Source: Oscillospiraceae bacterium (GTDB lineage Bacteria > Bacillota > Clostridia > Oscillospirales > CAG-272). Taken from it: DNA of 64,000 bases. The notes below the pieces were generated by a model. It saw nothing but the letters and a program-made list of their open reading frames with translations. It was not told the DNA's origin and did not search any database. Shown here one piece after another: positions 53,977 to 63,433 of this stretch (its first letter is position 1; each line of letters begins with the position of its first letter). The stretch spans positions 23,245 through 87,244 of the forward strand of contig SVTK01000012.1 of the NCBI GenBank assembly GCA_015063805.1, written 5' to 3'. Made by a program: the position numbers and the translations under genes.

Positions 53977-54708
53977 TTACGTTAAAGTATCACTGCCCGG
54001 CTTTTCCGATGCATTTCGCCGGCAGATCAGACGGTAGACTGCAATTCCGCACAGGCTCAATACCGCGGCAACGACAAACGCGATGCCGGCAGTTATGTAG
54101 TTCTTTTCGCCCAACGCATTTCCGCCCAGCGTTGAGGAAACCAAAGATGGCAGACGGGCGAAAACCGAAATCGTGATCCACGTGGAGAGCTTGATATCGG
54201 TGAGACCGACAAAGTAGGAGAGCAGATCCTTTGGGGTGCCGGGAATCAGCATGATCAGAAAAACGACCAGCTCCACACGCTTTTGATTTTGCAGGAATCG
54301 CAGGGAGAGGATCTTTTCACGGGAGAAGAAAATCTCCACGACTTTGATCCCCCAGCGGCGGACAAAAAGAAAAATCAGAATGCTGCCCAATGCAGCACCG
54401 ATCAGGGACAGCGCAGTACCCTCCCAAAAACCGAAGGCATAGCCCGCACCGATCTCAAAGGGTTCTCCGGGAATGATGGCTACCACAACCTGAAGCACTA
54501 CCATGCCGATAAAGCCAAGCCTGCCCCATATTCCGGCATCCGCAACCCATTGCCGGAATCGCTCCGGATCATGCAGAAAGCGGATCAGCGGATTGCCCAC
54601 AAAAATAAAAATGACTGTAAAAAACAGAATGAAGATTGCGATGGCAATGATCCCGAACAGTTTTTTTCGCTTATCAGAGTGTATATTTTTTTCTGCCTCT
54701 GCTGACAT
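53977..54708 (-). CDS. TVP38/TMEM64-family (SNARE-associated/DedA-like) membrane protein
   Basis: A 243-aa membrane protein with about five or six spans. The conserved domain is visible as IIPGEPFEIGAGYAFGFWEGTALSLIGAALGS and IPGTPKDLLSYFVGLTDI, the family's G/P-rich re-entrant loops. Members are thought to move lipids or act in membrane homeostasis; function here is unknown. ATG 54706-54708 follows AAGGA. The promoter upstream is clear. Confidence 0.88.
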   Translation of the reverse strand: MSAEAEKNIHSDKRKKLFGIIAIAIFILFFTVIFIFVGNPLIRFLHDPERFRQWVADAGIWGRLGFIGMVVLQVVVAIIPGEPFEIGAGYAFGFWEGTALSLIGAALGSILIFLFVRRWGIKVVEIFFSREKILSLRFLQNQKRVELVVFLIMLIPGTPKDLLSYFVGLTDIKLSTWITISVFARLPSLVSSTLGGNALGEKNYITAGIAFVVAAVLSLCGIAVYRLICRRNASEKPGSDTLT

Positions 54709-54738
54709 AATCTCACATCCTTCGCGCTGATATCTTGT

Positions 54739-54767
54739 ATTATACCACGGCGGAATGGTCCAAACAA
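54739..54767 (-). promoter_or_regulatory. Sigma-A promoter for the TVP38-like gene
   Basis: On minus, TTGTTT (54762-54767), 17-nt spacer, TATAAT (54739-54744). Confidence 0.6.
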
Positions 54768-54839
54768 GAGGTATTTTGTGAACACAGGGAATGTATGACA
54801 AATTGCATGAATCAGTGCGGTCAATTGCGAGAAAATCTC

Positions 54840-54868
54840 TTGACAAACCGAGAAAAATAGTGTATGCT
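54840..54868 (+). promoter_or_regulatory. Sigma-A promoter for the HPr-like gene
   Basis: Perfect TTGACA (54840-54845), 17-nt spacer, TATGCT (54863-54868). Confidence 0.7.
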
Positions 54869-54902
54869 AATAACATAAAATTGGAAAAAGGAGATGTTTG
54901 CT

Positions 54903-55130
54903 ATGAAATCCATTGAAATTCGTCTTTCCACCATTCAGGACGTGCAGGGGTTCGTTAACGTTGTTAACCGCTACGATATCGACGTAGACTTGGCTTCCGG
55001 CCGTTATATTGTTGATGCTAAGTCGATCATGGGTATCTTCAGCCTTGATCTGCTCAAGCCCATCACCTTGACTGCGCACAGTGATGATACCGACGCGCTC
55101 TTCGCTGAGCTGAAGCCCTACCTGGCATAA
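54903..55130 (+). CDS. HPr-like protein without the phosphorylatable histidine
   Basis: A 75-aa HPr-fold protein. The C-terminal half matches HPr: DLASGRYIVDAKSIMGIFSL, where S41 corresponds to the regulatory Ser46. The N-terminal active-site loop GIHARPA is replaced by STIQDVQGFVNVV, so there is no His at the phosphotransfer position; the only His is at residue 59. It therefore cannot serve as a PTS phosphocarrier and is more like Crh or a regulatory variant. AAAAGGAG precedes ATG 54903. It is a single-gene unit with its own promoter and terminator. Confidence 0.85.
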   Translation: MKSIEIRLSTIQDVQGFVNVVNRYDIDVDLASGRYIVDAKSIMGIFSLDLLKPITLTAHSDDTDALFAELKPYLA

Positions 55131-55134
55131 CGAA

Positions 55135-55175
55135 AAAATCGTCCCCTATACCGCTCGGTATGGGGGATATTTTCG
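55135..55175 (+). terminator. Terminator after the HPr-like gene
   Basis: CCCCTATACCG (55143-55153) pairs with CGGTATGGGGG (55156-55166) with one wobble, flanked by A and T runs. Confidence 0.75.
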
Positions 55176-55181
55176 ATTAAG

Positions 55182-55216
55182 AAAAACTGACACCGAACGA
55201 TCGGTGTCAGTTTTTT
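55182..55216 (-). terminator. Terminator after guaB
   Basis: AAAAACTGACACCGA, loop ACGA, TCGGTGTCAGTTTTTT; just past the guaB stop on the minus strand. Confidence 0.85.
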
Positions 55217-55221
55217 GATGA

Positions 55222-56700
<1,479 letters not shown>

Positions 56701-56747
56701 TTAAAGTGTGGTATTGGTTGGACTCAAAAAAGATTTTGATTAGAATT

Positions 56748-56776
56748 ATTATAGCAAAATCCGCTTCTCATGTCAA
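56748..56776 (-). promoter_or_regulatory. Sigma-A promoter for guaB
   Basis: On minus, perfect TTGACA (56771-56776), 17-nt spacer, perfect TATAAT (56748-56753). The ~55-nt leader is too short for a purine riboswitch. Confidence 0.8.
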
Positions 56777-56874
56777 GAGGGAAGGGGGAACTTTTTTGAC
56801 AAAGCGAAAGCTGCATATCCCGCTTGAATAGTTTAATCCGATAAGACATAGGATGGAGGGAAGGGAGTGAGTTT

Positions 56875-57639
56875 ATGTCAAAACCCATAGCAAAATCGGT
56901 ATCTCCGCTGAGATTTACACTGGGCTACCTGCTCTTTGCCGGGATTTTTGTGCTGTGTACCTTGATCTTGCTGCATTTAGCGCAGTATGGTGAAAAGGAT
57001 ACTGCCGGTGGTGCGGCCGATGCAGATTCCATGTTTATGCCCTGCATTGTCCTGGATGCCGGACACGGAGGAGAAGACGGAGGGACTGTTGGAGTAGATG
57101 GACTGCTGGAGAAGACGGTAAATTTGAAGGTCGCAGAAGCCTTGGAGAATATGTTGAAGCTGTCCGGTATCCCCGTGGTCATGACAAGAACAGAGGACAA
57201 AATGCTGAGTGATCCAGATGCGGCCGTGGGCGGAAAACGGAAAATGACCGATCTCCGCTCCCGATTGAAGATTGCACAAAACACACCGGAGGGCATCCTG
57301 GTCAGCATTCACATGAATTCTTTTTCCCAGGCGCAGTACCGCGGACTTCAGGTTTACTATTCCCCAAACCACCGGGAAAGTGCAATTTTGGCGCAAACGG
57401 TCCAAGACGGGGTAAGAACCTATCTTCAGCCAGACAATCACCGTAAGATCAAGCCCGCGGACAGCAGCATTTACCTCCTGGCCCATTGCGACCGTCCAGC
57501 AGTTTTGATTGAATGTGGGTTCCTTTCCAATCCCGAGGAATGTGCCTTGCTGGGAAATGAGGAATATCTTGGCGAGCTGAGTATGGTGATCTTTGCGGCT
57601 GTATGTGATTATTTGACCCCTGGGGAGAGCAGGACTTGA
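56875..57639 (+). CDS. cwlD: N-acetylmuramoyl-L-alanine amidase, CwlD-like
   Basis: A zinc amidase_3 protein of 254 aa. An N-terminal membrane/signal segment (residues ~14-36) leads to IVLDAGHGGEDGGTVG, with zinc ligand H64, then the second zinc Glu in LLEKTVNLKVA. SIHMNSF supplies the third ligand and AVLIECGFLSNPEE the catalytic Glu. CwlD works with PdaA to make muramic-delta-lactam in spore cortex, and a PdaA-like gene occurs 45 kb upstream. GGGAGTGA precedes ATG 56875. A generic cell-wall amidase is the alternative. Confidence 0.85.
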   Translation: MSKPIAKSVSPLRFTLGYLLFAGIFVLCTLILLHLAQYGEKDTAGGAADADSMFMPCIVLDAGHGGEDGGTVGVDGLLEKTVNLKVAEALENMLKLSGIPVVMTRTEDKMLSDPDAAVGGKRKMTDLRSRLKIAQNTPEGILVSIHMNSFSQAQYRGLQVYYSPNHRESAILAQTVQDGVRTYLQPDNHRKIKPADSSIYLLAHCDRPAVLIECGFLSNPEECALLGNEEYLGELSMVIFAAVCDYLTPGESRT

Positions 57640-57664
57640 TTTTTTGGTGAATCTGTAGTATAAT
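57636..57664 (+). promoter_or_regulatory. Sigma-A promoter for radA, overlapping the cwlD stop codon
   Basis: TTGATT (57636-57641, including the TGA of cwlD), 17-nt spacer, TATAAT (57659-57664). Confidence 0.7.
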
Positions 57665-57694
57665 GTGAAAAAGAAAAGCCCGAAGGAGAAGCAA

Positions 57695-59089
57695 ATGAAA
57701 GCACCGAAAAGCATCTATTGCTGCAATTCTTGCGGTTACAGGTCCCCGAAGTGGTTGGGAAAGTGTCCCGCTTGCGGGGAATGGAATACCTTTGCGGAAG
57801 AAATGGAGCTTCCTGCGGAAAAGAGCGGCGGACGCCTCAATTATTCCTCGGTGGACAATCATGCCGTGGATTATGCTTCTCTTGAATTGCCTACGTATAT
57901 GCGCTCCCAAACCGGCCTTGGGGAGCTTGATCGCGTGCTTGGCGGCGGCTTGGTACACGGTTCTGTCGTGCTGCTTTCGGGCGAGCCCGGAATCGGTAAA
58001 TCCACCTTGCTGATGCAGGTCTCGGATGTGCTGTGTAAAACCAGGCGCGTGCTTTATGTTTCCGGTGAGGAATCCGGCGGTCAGTTGAAACTGCGGGCAC
58101 AGCGGCTTGGGGTGACGGGGGAAAATCTCTATATCCTCACCGAAACCAATTTTGACCGGGTCATGCACGAGGTGGATGCAGTGAAGCCGGAGGTTCTCAT
58201 CGTGGACTCCATCCAAACCTTATACAGCGACCGACTTTCATCCACCCCGGGCAGTGTGACCCAGGTCCGGGAAAATGCCCTTTCTCTCATCAACCGTGCC
58301 AAGTGCGAAGGAATTTCCGTGCTCTTAGTGGGCCACGTCAACAAAGAGGGCGGGATCGCAGGTCCTAAGGTGCTGGAGCATATGGTGGATGCCGTGCTCT
58401 ATTTTGAAGGCGAACGTCAGCAGGCATACCGTATCATCCGCGCCATCAAAAACCGATTTGGCTCCACCAACGAAATCGGTGTGTTCGAAATGGAGGAACA
58501 GGGCCTCCGTGAGGTGGAAAACCCCTCCATGCTCCTGCTGTCCGGCCGTCCCCGTGGAATGAGCGGCAACTGTGCCGTATGTACCCTGGAGGGAACACGT
58601 CCCTTGATCGCAGAGATCCAGGCGTTGGTTACCCAAACGCCGTATCCTGCGCCCCGCCGCGCTTCAAACGGGATTGATTACAACCGAATGTGCCTCACCC
58701 TTGCAGTACTGGAAAAGCGGCTTGGACTGAAGTTTTCCGCCAATGATGTTTACCTCAATGTGATCGGCGGCCTGCGTCTGGATGAACCTGCTGTGGATAT
58801 GGCGGTGGCACTGGCGTTGATTTCTTCGCTGACCGACCGCGTGGTTCCGGATGATCTGATCGTTCTGGGTGAGCTCGGCCTGTCCGGAGAGTGCAGAGCA
58901 ATCTCCGGTCTTGAGCACCGTGTCCGCGAGGCAATGCGGCTCGGATTTACCCGTGCGGTGGTCCCCGCACGCAATCTGGAAAAACGGAAATTGGATGTGG
59001 ACATCGAATTGATACCGGTCAAGAGCATTTTTGAGGCCATCCGCGTCCTACAGAAACCTACAGAAACAGATCGGACGGAGGCTTTATAA
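57695..59089 (+). CDS. radA: DNA repair protein RadA/Sms
   Basis: A RecA-related branch-migration helicase of 464 aa. The zinc finger CNSCGYRSPKWLGKCPACGEW is at the N-terminus, Walker A GEPGIGKSTLLMQ at about residue 90, and the RadA-specific KNRFGST follows. The C-terminal Lon-protease-like domain (from ~280; LNVIGGLRLDEPAVDMAVALAL) lacks protease residues. ATG 57695 follows AAGGAG; an in-frame GTG ten codons upstream lies on the promoter's transcript but has no ribosome site. Confidence 0.95.
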   Translation: MKAPKSIYCCNSCGYRSPKWLGKCPACGEWNTFAEEMELPAEKSGGRLNYSSVDNHAVDYASLELPTYMRSQTGLGELDRVLGGGLVHGSVVLLSGEPGIGKSTLLMQVSDVLCKTRRVLYVSGEESGGQLKLRAQRLGVTGENLYILTETNFDRVMHEVDAVKPEVLIVDSIQTLYSDRLSSTPGSVTQVRENALSLINRAKCEGISVLLVGHVNKEGGIAGPKVLEHMVDAVLYFEGERQQAYRIIRAIKNRFGSTNEIGVFEMEEQGLREVENPSMLLLSGRPRGMSGNCAVCTLEGTRPLIAEIQALVTQTPYPAPRRASNGIDYNRMCLTLAVLEKRLGLKFSANDVYLNVIGGLRLDEPAVDMAVALALISSLTDRVVPDDLIVLGELGLSGECRAISGLEHRVREAMRLGFTRAVVPARNLEKRKLDVDIELIPVKSIFEAIRVLQKPTETDRTEAL

Positions 59090-59101
59090 ATTCCGTGTCA
59101 A

Positions 59102-59141
59102 AAAGCAGACACCGCGCAGTCAGCGCGGTGTCTGCTTTACG
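59102..59141 (+). terminator. Terminator after radA (bidirectional)
   Basis: AAAGCAGACACCGCGC, loop AGTCA, GCGCGGTGTCTGCTTT: 16 bp, perfect, between two convergent genes. Confidence 0.9.
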
Positions 59142-60294
59142 TTTTCCCATGCTCCCGTCGGATCTGTCTGAGGGACCGCACCAGCGCATCCACGTCGCTG
59201 GCCTGGTTGAATACCGAAAATCCCGCTCTTAAAGCCCCGTTTTCTCCTGTGCCCAAGGTTTTGTGTCCCAAGGGGGCACAGTGAAACCCGGCCCGAAGAT
59301 AAATGTCATGCCGATCCAACATTGCGGCCGCATCCGCAGAAGGGATGCCTTCCAGGTTGAACAGAAGAGTGGAACCTACGTGATTGGGCGCATAGACGGT
59401 AATTCCGTCGGTGTTGAGCAGCTGTTCCCGCAGGCGGAGATAAAGCATCTGTTCCTGTTTTCTGATCCTGTCAAGGCCCCTTTCCATGACAAATTTGATC
59501 CCGGCGCAAAGTCCGGCCAATGTCGGTGTGGCAAGCGTGCCGGCCTCATACCGTTCGGGGGGGAATTCAGGCATCGCAGGATCCAGAGAGTGGATTCCGC
59601 TTCCGCCCTCGATCAATGTCGCCATGGTTAAATCACTCCCCAAGGCGAGGATGCCGCTTCCCTGAGGACCGTATAATCCCTTATGTCCGGGGACACATAG
59701 GGCATCGATCTGCATTTTTTCGCAATCAATGTGCTCAATCCCCGCACTCTGGGCGGCATCCACAACAAAGAGAAGTTTGTTTTCCCGACAAAAGCGTCCC
59801 AGCACTTCGAGGGGCATCACCGCAGAACATAAATTGGGAATGTGTGCGGTAATGAGCATCCTGGTATTGTGGCGAAGAAGCTTGCGAAGGGCGAGAAGGA
59901 TGTCTTCCGCCGACCCCGGGGGATCTGCACAGCCGGTGGGGAAAATATCATAGCTGATTTCCCCCAGCGCGGCCAATCGGTGCACAGGTCTGAAGACCGC
60001 ATTGTGCTCCATGTCGCTGATGAGCACATGATCACCCCGGTGAAGCAATCCCTTAATGGCCATGTTCAGGGCATAGGTGGTGTTATAGGTGAAGATGATC
60101 CTCTCCGGTGAAGAGATACCGAATAGCTCTGCGGAAGCCAAACGGCAATCATAGACCGCCTCGGCGGCGGCAAGAGACAGTTTGTGGGCACTTCGCCCGG
60201 GATTGCCGCAGTATTCTCTGAGGCAGCGTTCCACCTCCCGCCTGACTGCGGGCGGTTTGGGGAAAGTGGTTGCTGCATTATCCAGATAAATCAT
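59137..60294 (-). CDS. Cysteine desulfurase-like aminotransferase, class V
   Basis: A PLP enzyme of 385 aa in the SufS/CsdB-like group. IYLDNAATTFPKPP begins the protein, SDMEHNAVFRP carries a conserved His, DAAQSAGIEHID the PLP Asp, and CVPGHKGLYGPQGSG the Schiff-base Lys. AGFHCAPLGHKTLGT holds the cysteine expected to accept the sulfur. No IscU or SufU scaffold gene is nearby; instead the gene upstream encodes a DUF3343 protein, four bases away. Sulfur transfer to or through that partner is a hypothesis. Confidence 0.88.
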   Translation of the reverse strand: MIYLDNAATTFPKPPAVRREVERCLREYCGNPGRSAHKLSLAAAEAVYDCRLASAELFGISSPERIIFTYNTTYALNMAIKGLLHRGDHVLISDMEHNAVFRPVHRLAALGEISYDIFPTGCADPPGSAEDILLALRKLLRHNTRMLITAHIPNLCSAVMPLEVLGRFCRENKLLFVVDAAQSAGIEHIDCEKMQIDALCVPGHKGLYGPQGSGILALGSDLTMATLIEGGSGIHSLDPAMPEFPPERYEAGTLATPTLAGLCAGIKFVMERGLDRIRKQEQMLYLRLREQLLNTDGITVYAPNHVGSTLLFNLEGIPSADAAAMLDRHDIYLRAGFHCAPLGHKTLGTGENGALRAGFSVFNQASDVDALVRSLRQIRREHGKT

Positions 60295-60298
60295 GACA

Positions 60299-60520
60299 TC
60301 ACCCTCCGATATAACTGCTGACCTGGATACTGCGGGACACGAAGAGGGCTTCTACATTTTGGCGCTGTGCGCAGGAAAATTCCAATCCATACCCACAACC
60401 CCGCGCTGTTTGATTTGCGTTCAGCTTTACCACCGAAGATCGGATTGCCGCGGCAGATAAAATCCGCTGTGCACCGATTGCGGCAGTCATGGAATTGAAC
60501 GCGGCAATGCAGGTTTGCAT
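60299..60520 (-). CDS. DUF3343-family small protein (putative Se/S carrier-like)
   Basis: A 73-aa protein. The pattern AFNSMTAAIGAQRILSAAAI, then VVKLNANQTARGCGYGLEF, then IQVSSYIGG matches DUF3343 proteins, with the conserved Cys in RGCGYGLEF. The start at 60518-60520 has GAGGAGGTG eight bases upstream. It ends four bases before the desulfurase-like gene starts, so the pair is certainly an operon. DUF3343 has been proposed as a carrier of selenium or sulfur, without firm proof. Confidence 0.8.
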   Translation of the reverse strand: MQTCIAAFNSMTAAIGAQRILSAAAIRSSVVKLNANQTARGCGYGLEFSCAQRQNVEALFVSRSIQVSSYIGG

Positions 60521-60634
60521 GATACTGCACCTCCTCGGTGTCATGATATGTCGAGATGAGGGGAAGGGTGACATCTTTATGGAGTGAAATTCTTCGGGAA
60601 TCGACAAATTTTACTTTAGCGTTGTAAAAAATGA

Positions 60635-60664
60635 TTGACAAAGAAAGAGGAAATATGGTATAAT
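60635..60664 (+). promoter_or_regulatory. Sigma-A promoter for the ridA-ilvBNC transcript
   Basis: TTGACA (60635-60640), 18-nt spacer, TATAAT (60659-60664). Confidence 0.75.
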
Positions 60665-60671
60665 GTCAAGG

Positions 60672-60785
60672 TATATTCAATAAAAACCCCAAGTCCGAAC
60701 ACCGCCAAAAAACGGTGTCCAAGAGCATCTGCCAAAAGCTTTGAGGCGTTTTTATTTCACAGCCTGTCCCCGGACAGGAGAAGGA
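60672..60785 (+). promoter_or_regulatory. Structured leader before ridA-ilvBNC, unidentified
   Basis: A leader of about 120 nt contains ACACCG-ccaaaaaa-CGGTGT (60699-60719). It continues with GCC-aaaagctttga-GGC followed by GTTTTTATTT (60731-60756, terminator-like) and CCTGTCC-CCGGACAGG around the ribosome site (60763-60779). It has no T-box sequence. I cannot assign it to a known riboswitch class. Confidence 0.4.
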
Positions 60786-60792
60786 GTACAAA

Positions 60793-61173
60793 ATGAATCG
60801 CGAGATTATTCAAACTGAGTTTGCCCCTGCCGCGATCGGCCCCTATGCGCAGGCCGTAACTGCCGGAGACATGATCTTCACTTCGGGACAGATTCCTCTG
60901 GATCCCGTAACCGGAGCAATGGTGGGGACTGATATTACGGAGCAAACTGTGCGTGTCTGCGAAAACCTCCGCGCTGTGTTGGAAGCGGCGGGCAGTTCTC
61001 CCGAACTTGCGGTGAAAACCACCTGTTATCTCACCAGCATGGACAATTTTGCCGCATTCAATGCGGTTTACGCAAAGTATTTTTCCACCACTCCCGCTCG
61101 CTCCTGCGTAGCGGTCAAGGAATTGCCCAAGGGGGCATTGGTTGAAGTTGAGGTCATTGCCGTCAAGGCATGA
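60793..61173 (+). CDS. ridA: RidA-family enamine/imine deaminase
   Basis: A 126-aa member of the RidA/YjgF/UK114 family that hydrolyses reactive 2-aminoacrylate and related enamines, protecting PLP enzymes and branched-chain amino acid synthesis. IGPYAQAVTAGDMIFTSGQIPLDP and PARSCVAVKELPKGALVEVEVIA, with the catalytic Arg of the ARS motif, are diagnostic. GGAGAAGGAG precedes ATG 60793. It begins the ilv operon, consistent with the known link between RidA and isoleucine synthesis. Confidence 0.95.
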   Translation: MNREIIQTEFAPAAIGPYAQAVTAGDMIFTSGQIPLDPVTGAMVGTDITEQTVRVCENLRAVLEAAGSSPELAVKTTCYLTSMDNFAAFNAVYAKYFSTTPARSCVAVKELPKGALVEVEVIAVKA

Positions 61174-61210
61174 CCCCGATAAGTAAGCAAAAACGAGGAG
61201 TGAAACATCG

Positions 61211-62890
61211 ATGGGAGAAACCATGTATCTCTCGGGCGCGGATATCCTGGTCAGAACGCTGATTGAGCAGGGTTGTGATGTGGTATTCGGATATCCCGGC
61301 GGGCAGATCATCAATGTTTATGACAGCCTTTATAAATATCAGGACGAAATCACGCATATCCTGACTGCCCATGAGCAGGGGGCGGCTCACGCTGCTGACG
61401 GTTACGCAAGAACCACAGGACGTGTAGGCGTTGTGCTTTCCACCTCCGGTCCCGGTGCCACCAACCTGGTCACAGGGATTGCTACGGCGCACTTGGACTC
61501 CATTCCCTTAGTCGCCATCTGCGGAAATGTTCCCACCACCCAGATCGGTACCGACAGCTTCCAGGAGATTGATATTACCGGTGTGACCCTGCCCATTACC
61601 AAGCACAATTATTTTGTCGGTTCGGTAGAGCAGCTGGCCGATACGGTCAGAGAGGCCTTTGTGTTGGCGCAGTCCGGCCGTCCCGGACCTGTACTGGTGG
61701 ACATCCCCAAGGATGTGCAGATTGCCATGTGCGAGTATACCCCCATGGCGCCCGTTAAAGCCGAGCCTAAGCAGGCGGCAAAGGAACTTCGTATCCGTGA
61801 AGCCGCGGAGTGTATTGATCTTGCTGAGCGGCCTTATATCTATTTCGGCGGTGGTGTTCTCTCCGGGAATGCCGAAGAAGAAATGTTGGCACTTGCCGAG
61901 AAGATCGATGCCGTGATCGGCTGTTCCATGATGGGACTCTCTGCTATCCCTACCGATCATCCCCGGTTCCTCGGGATGCAGGGAATGCACGGCCATTATG
62001 CTTCTTCCATGGCCATGCACCATGCCGATCTGATCATTTCCCTCGGTGTGCGTTTCAACGACCGTGCCACCGGAAACCGCTTTAAGTTTGCCCCAAGGGC
62101 TAAGATTGTACAGATCGATATCGACGGCTCAGAGCTGTCCAAAAATATCAACGCAGTTCACGGAATGCGCGGTGATATCAAGCTTACCCTTCAGCAGTTG
62201 CTTCCGCTGATCAAGCAGGTCGAGCATCCTGAATGGCAGCAAAAGGTTGCCGACCTTCGTAAAATTGAAGAAGAAGCCACGGACCGCCGGACGGGAATCA
62301 CCCCCCGTAATGCCATTATGGCGCTGAACCGCCATCTCGGTCCCGACACGGCGGTTGCAACCGATGTTGGACAGCATCAGATGTGGTCCGCACAGAATCT
62401 GTTTTGGTGCAAGCCAAGACGGTTTGTTTCCAGCGGAGGACTGGGTACCATGGGCTTTGGCCTCGGTGCTGCCATCGGTGCCGCCTTTGGCACAAAGGAG
62501 CATTCAGTGCTGGTCACTGGCGACGGCAGCTTTGGTATGTGCCTCAACGAGCTGGCTACCGCAGTCCGCTACGGTGTTCCTGTGGTAATTCTGCTCTTCA
62601 ATAACGGTGTGCTGGGCATGGTTCGGCAATGGCAGACTCTCTTCTTTGACCGCCATTATTCCAACACGATCCTGGACAGAAAAACCGATTTCATCGCTCT
62701 TGCCCGTGCTTTCGGCGCAGACGGCGAGCGGATTTCGAGCATGGACGAACTGGAGGCTGCCCTGGAGAAGGCCTTCTCGGTGAACGGCCCGTATGTCATC
62801 GAGTGTCCCATCGAAAAGGACGAGTTCGTTCTTCCCATGCTCCCCCCCGGCGGCTCAATGGACGATATTATTCTGAAGGTAGGTGACTGA
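61211..62890 (+). CDS. ilvB: Acetolactate synthase, large (catalytic) subunit
   Basis: A thiamine diphosphate enzyme of 559 aa that makes acetolactate or acetohydroxybutyrate for branched-chain amino acids. Near the N-terminus DVVFGYPGGQIINVYDSLY and HEQGAAHAADGYARTTGRVGV carry the cofactor Glu. The TPP motif VTGDGSFGMCLNELATAVRYG...LFNNGVLGMVRQWQ is near the C-terminus. ATG 61211 follows GAGGAGTG. The small subunit follows immediately. Confidence 0.95.
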   Translation: MGETMYLSGADILVRTLIEQGCDVVFGYPGGQIINVYDSLYKYQDEITHILTAHEQGAAHAADGYARTTGRVGVVLSTSGPGATNLVTGIATAHLDSIPLVAICGNVPTTQIGTDSFQEIDITGVTLPITKHNYFVGSVEQLADTVREAFVLAQSGRPGPVLVDIPKDVQIAMCEYTPMAPVKAEPKQAAKELRIREAAECIDLAERPYIYFGGGVLSGNAEEEMLALAEKIDAVIGCSMMGLSAIPTDHPRFLGMQGMHGHYASSMAMHHADLIISLGVRFNDRATGNRFKFAPRAKIVQIDIDGSELSKNINAVHGMRGDIKLTLQQLLPLIKQVEHPEWQQKVADLRKIEEEATDRRTGITPRNAIMALNRHLGPDTAVATDVGQHQMWSAQNLFWCKPRRFVSSGGLGTMGFGLGAAIGAAFGTKEHSVLVTGDGSFGMCLNELATAVRYGVPVVILLFNNGVLGMVRQWQTLFFDRHYSNTILDRKTDFIALARAFGADGERISSMDELEAALEKAFSVNGPYVIECPIEKDEFVLPMLPPGGSMDDIILKVGD

Positions 62891-62891
62891 T

Positions 62892-63398
62892 ATGAACCGA
62901 TATACCGTGGCTGTGCTCGTGCGCAACCAGTTCGGCGTGCTGAACCGCGTGACCAGTATGTTCCGCCGCAGACAGTTCAATATCAGCGCCCTTACCGTAA
63001 GTGAGACCGAGTCCAGCGAATATTCCCGCATTACGGTGATTTTCGACGGTGATGAGCTGAACAAACAGCAGCTGATCAATCAGCTTTATAAGCTTCCCGA
63101 TGTATATTCCATCAAGGAGTTCGGTGCTGATGATTCGGTCAGCTGTGAGCTGCTGCTGATTAAAATGGAAAACAATCCCGCCACCCGGGAGGATATCCGT
63201 GCTGCAGCGGAAGCATTCAACGCAAAAACCGTGGATTATGCCAAGGAGTCCATTGTCTTCCGCCTGGCGGATGACAGCCGCCGCATTGACGATTTTATCA
63301 ACCTGATGCGCGACTATACCATTCTTGAGATTTGCCGTACCGGCAGCGTTTCTCTGGAAAAGGGAAGCTCTACCATCCGCAAGGTGACCAATCTGTAA
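62892..63398 (+). CDS. ilvN: Acetolactate synthase, small (regulatory) subunit
   Basis: A 168-aa regulatory subunit. The N-terminal ACT domain ([21 protein letters not shown], residues ~5-75) binds valine; the C-terminal domain (from ~80) contacts the catalytic subunit. The ATG at 62892 is one base beyond the ilvB stop, and AAGGTAGGTGA lies within ilvB upstream. Full length and without anomalies. Confidence 0.95.
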   Translation: MNRYTVAVLVRNQFGVLNRVTSMFRRRQFNISALTVSETESSEYSRITVIFDGDELNKQQLINQLYKLPDVYSIKEFGADDSVSCELLLIKMENNPATREDIRAAAEAFNAKTVDYAKESIVFRLADDSRRIDDFINLMRDYTILEICRTGSVSLEKGSSTIRKVTNL

Positions 63399-63433
63399 AT
63401 CAATTTATCCGAATAGAAAGAAGGAATTTTATC

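Noticed and set aside
60663..60686. Possible leader peptide ATG TCA AGG TAT ATT CAA TAA before ridA
   Set aside because: Starts inside or at the -10 element, has no ribosome site and no run of regulatory codons.
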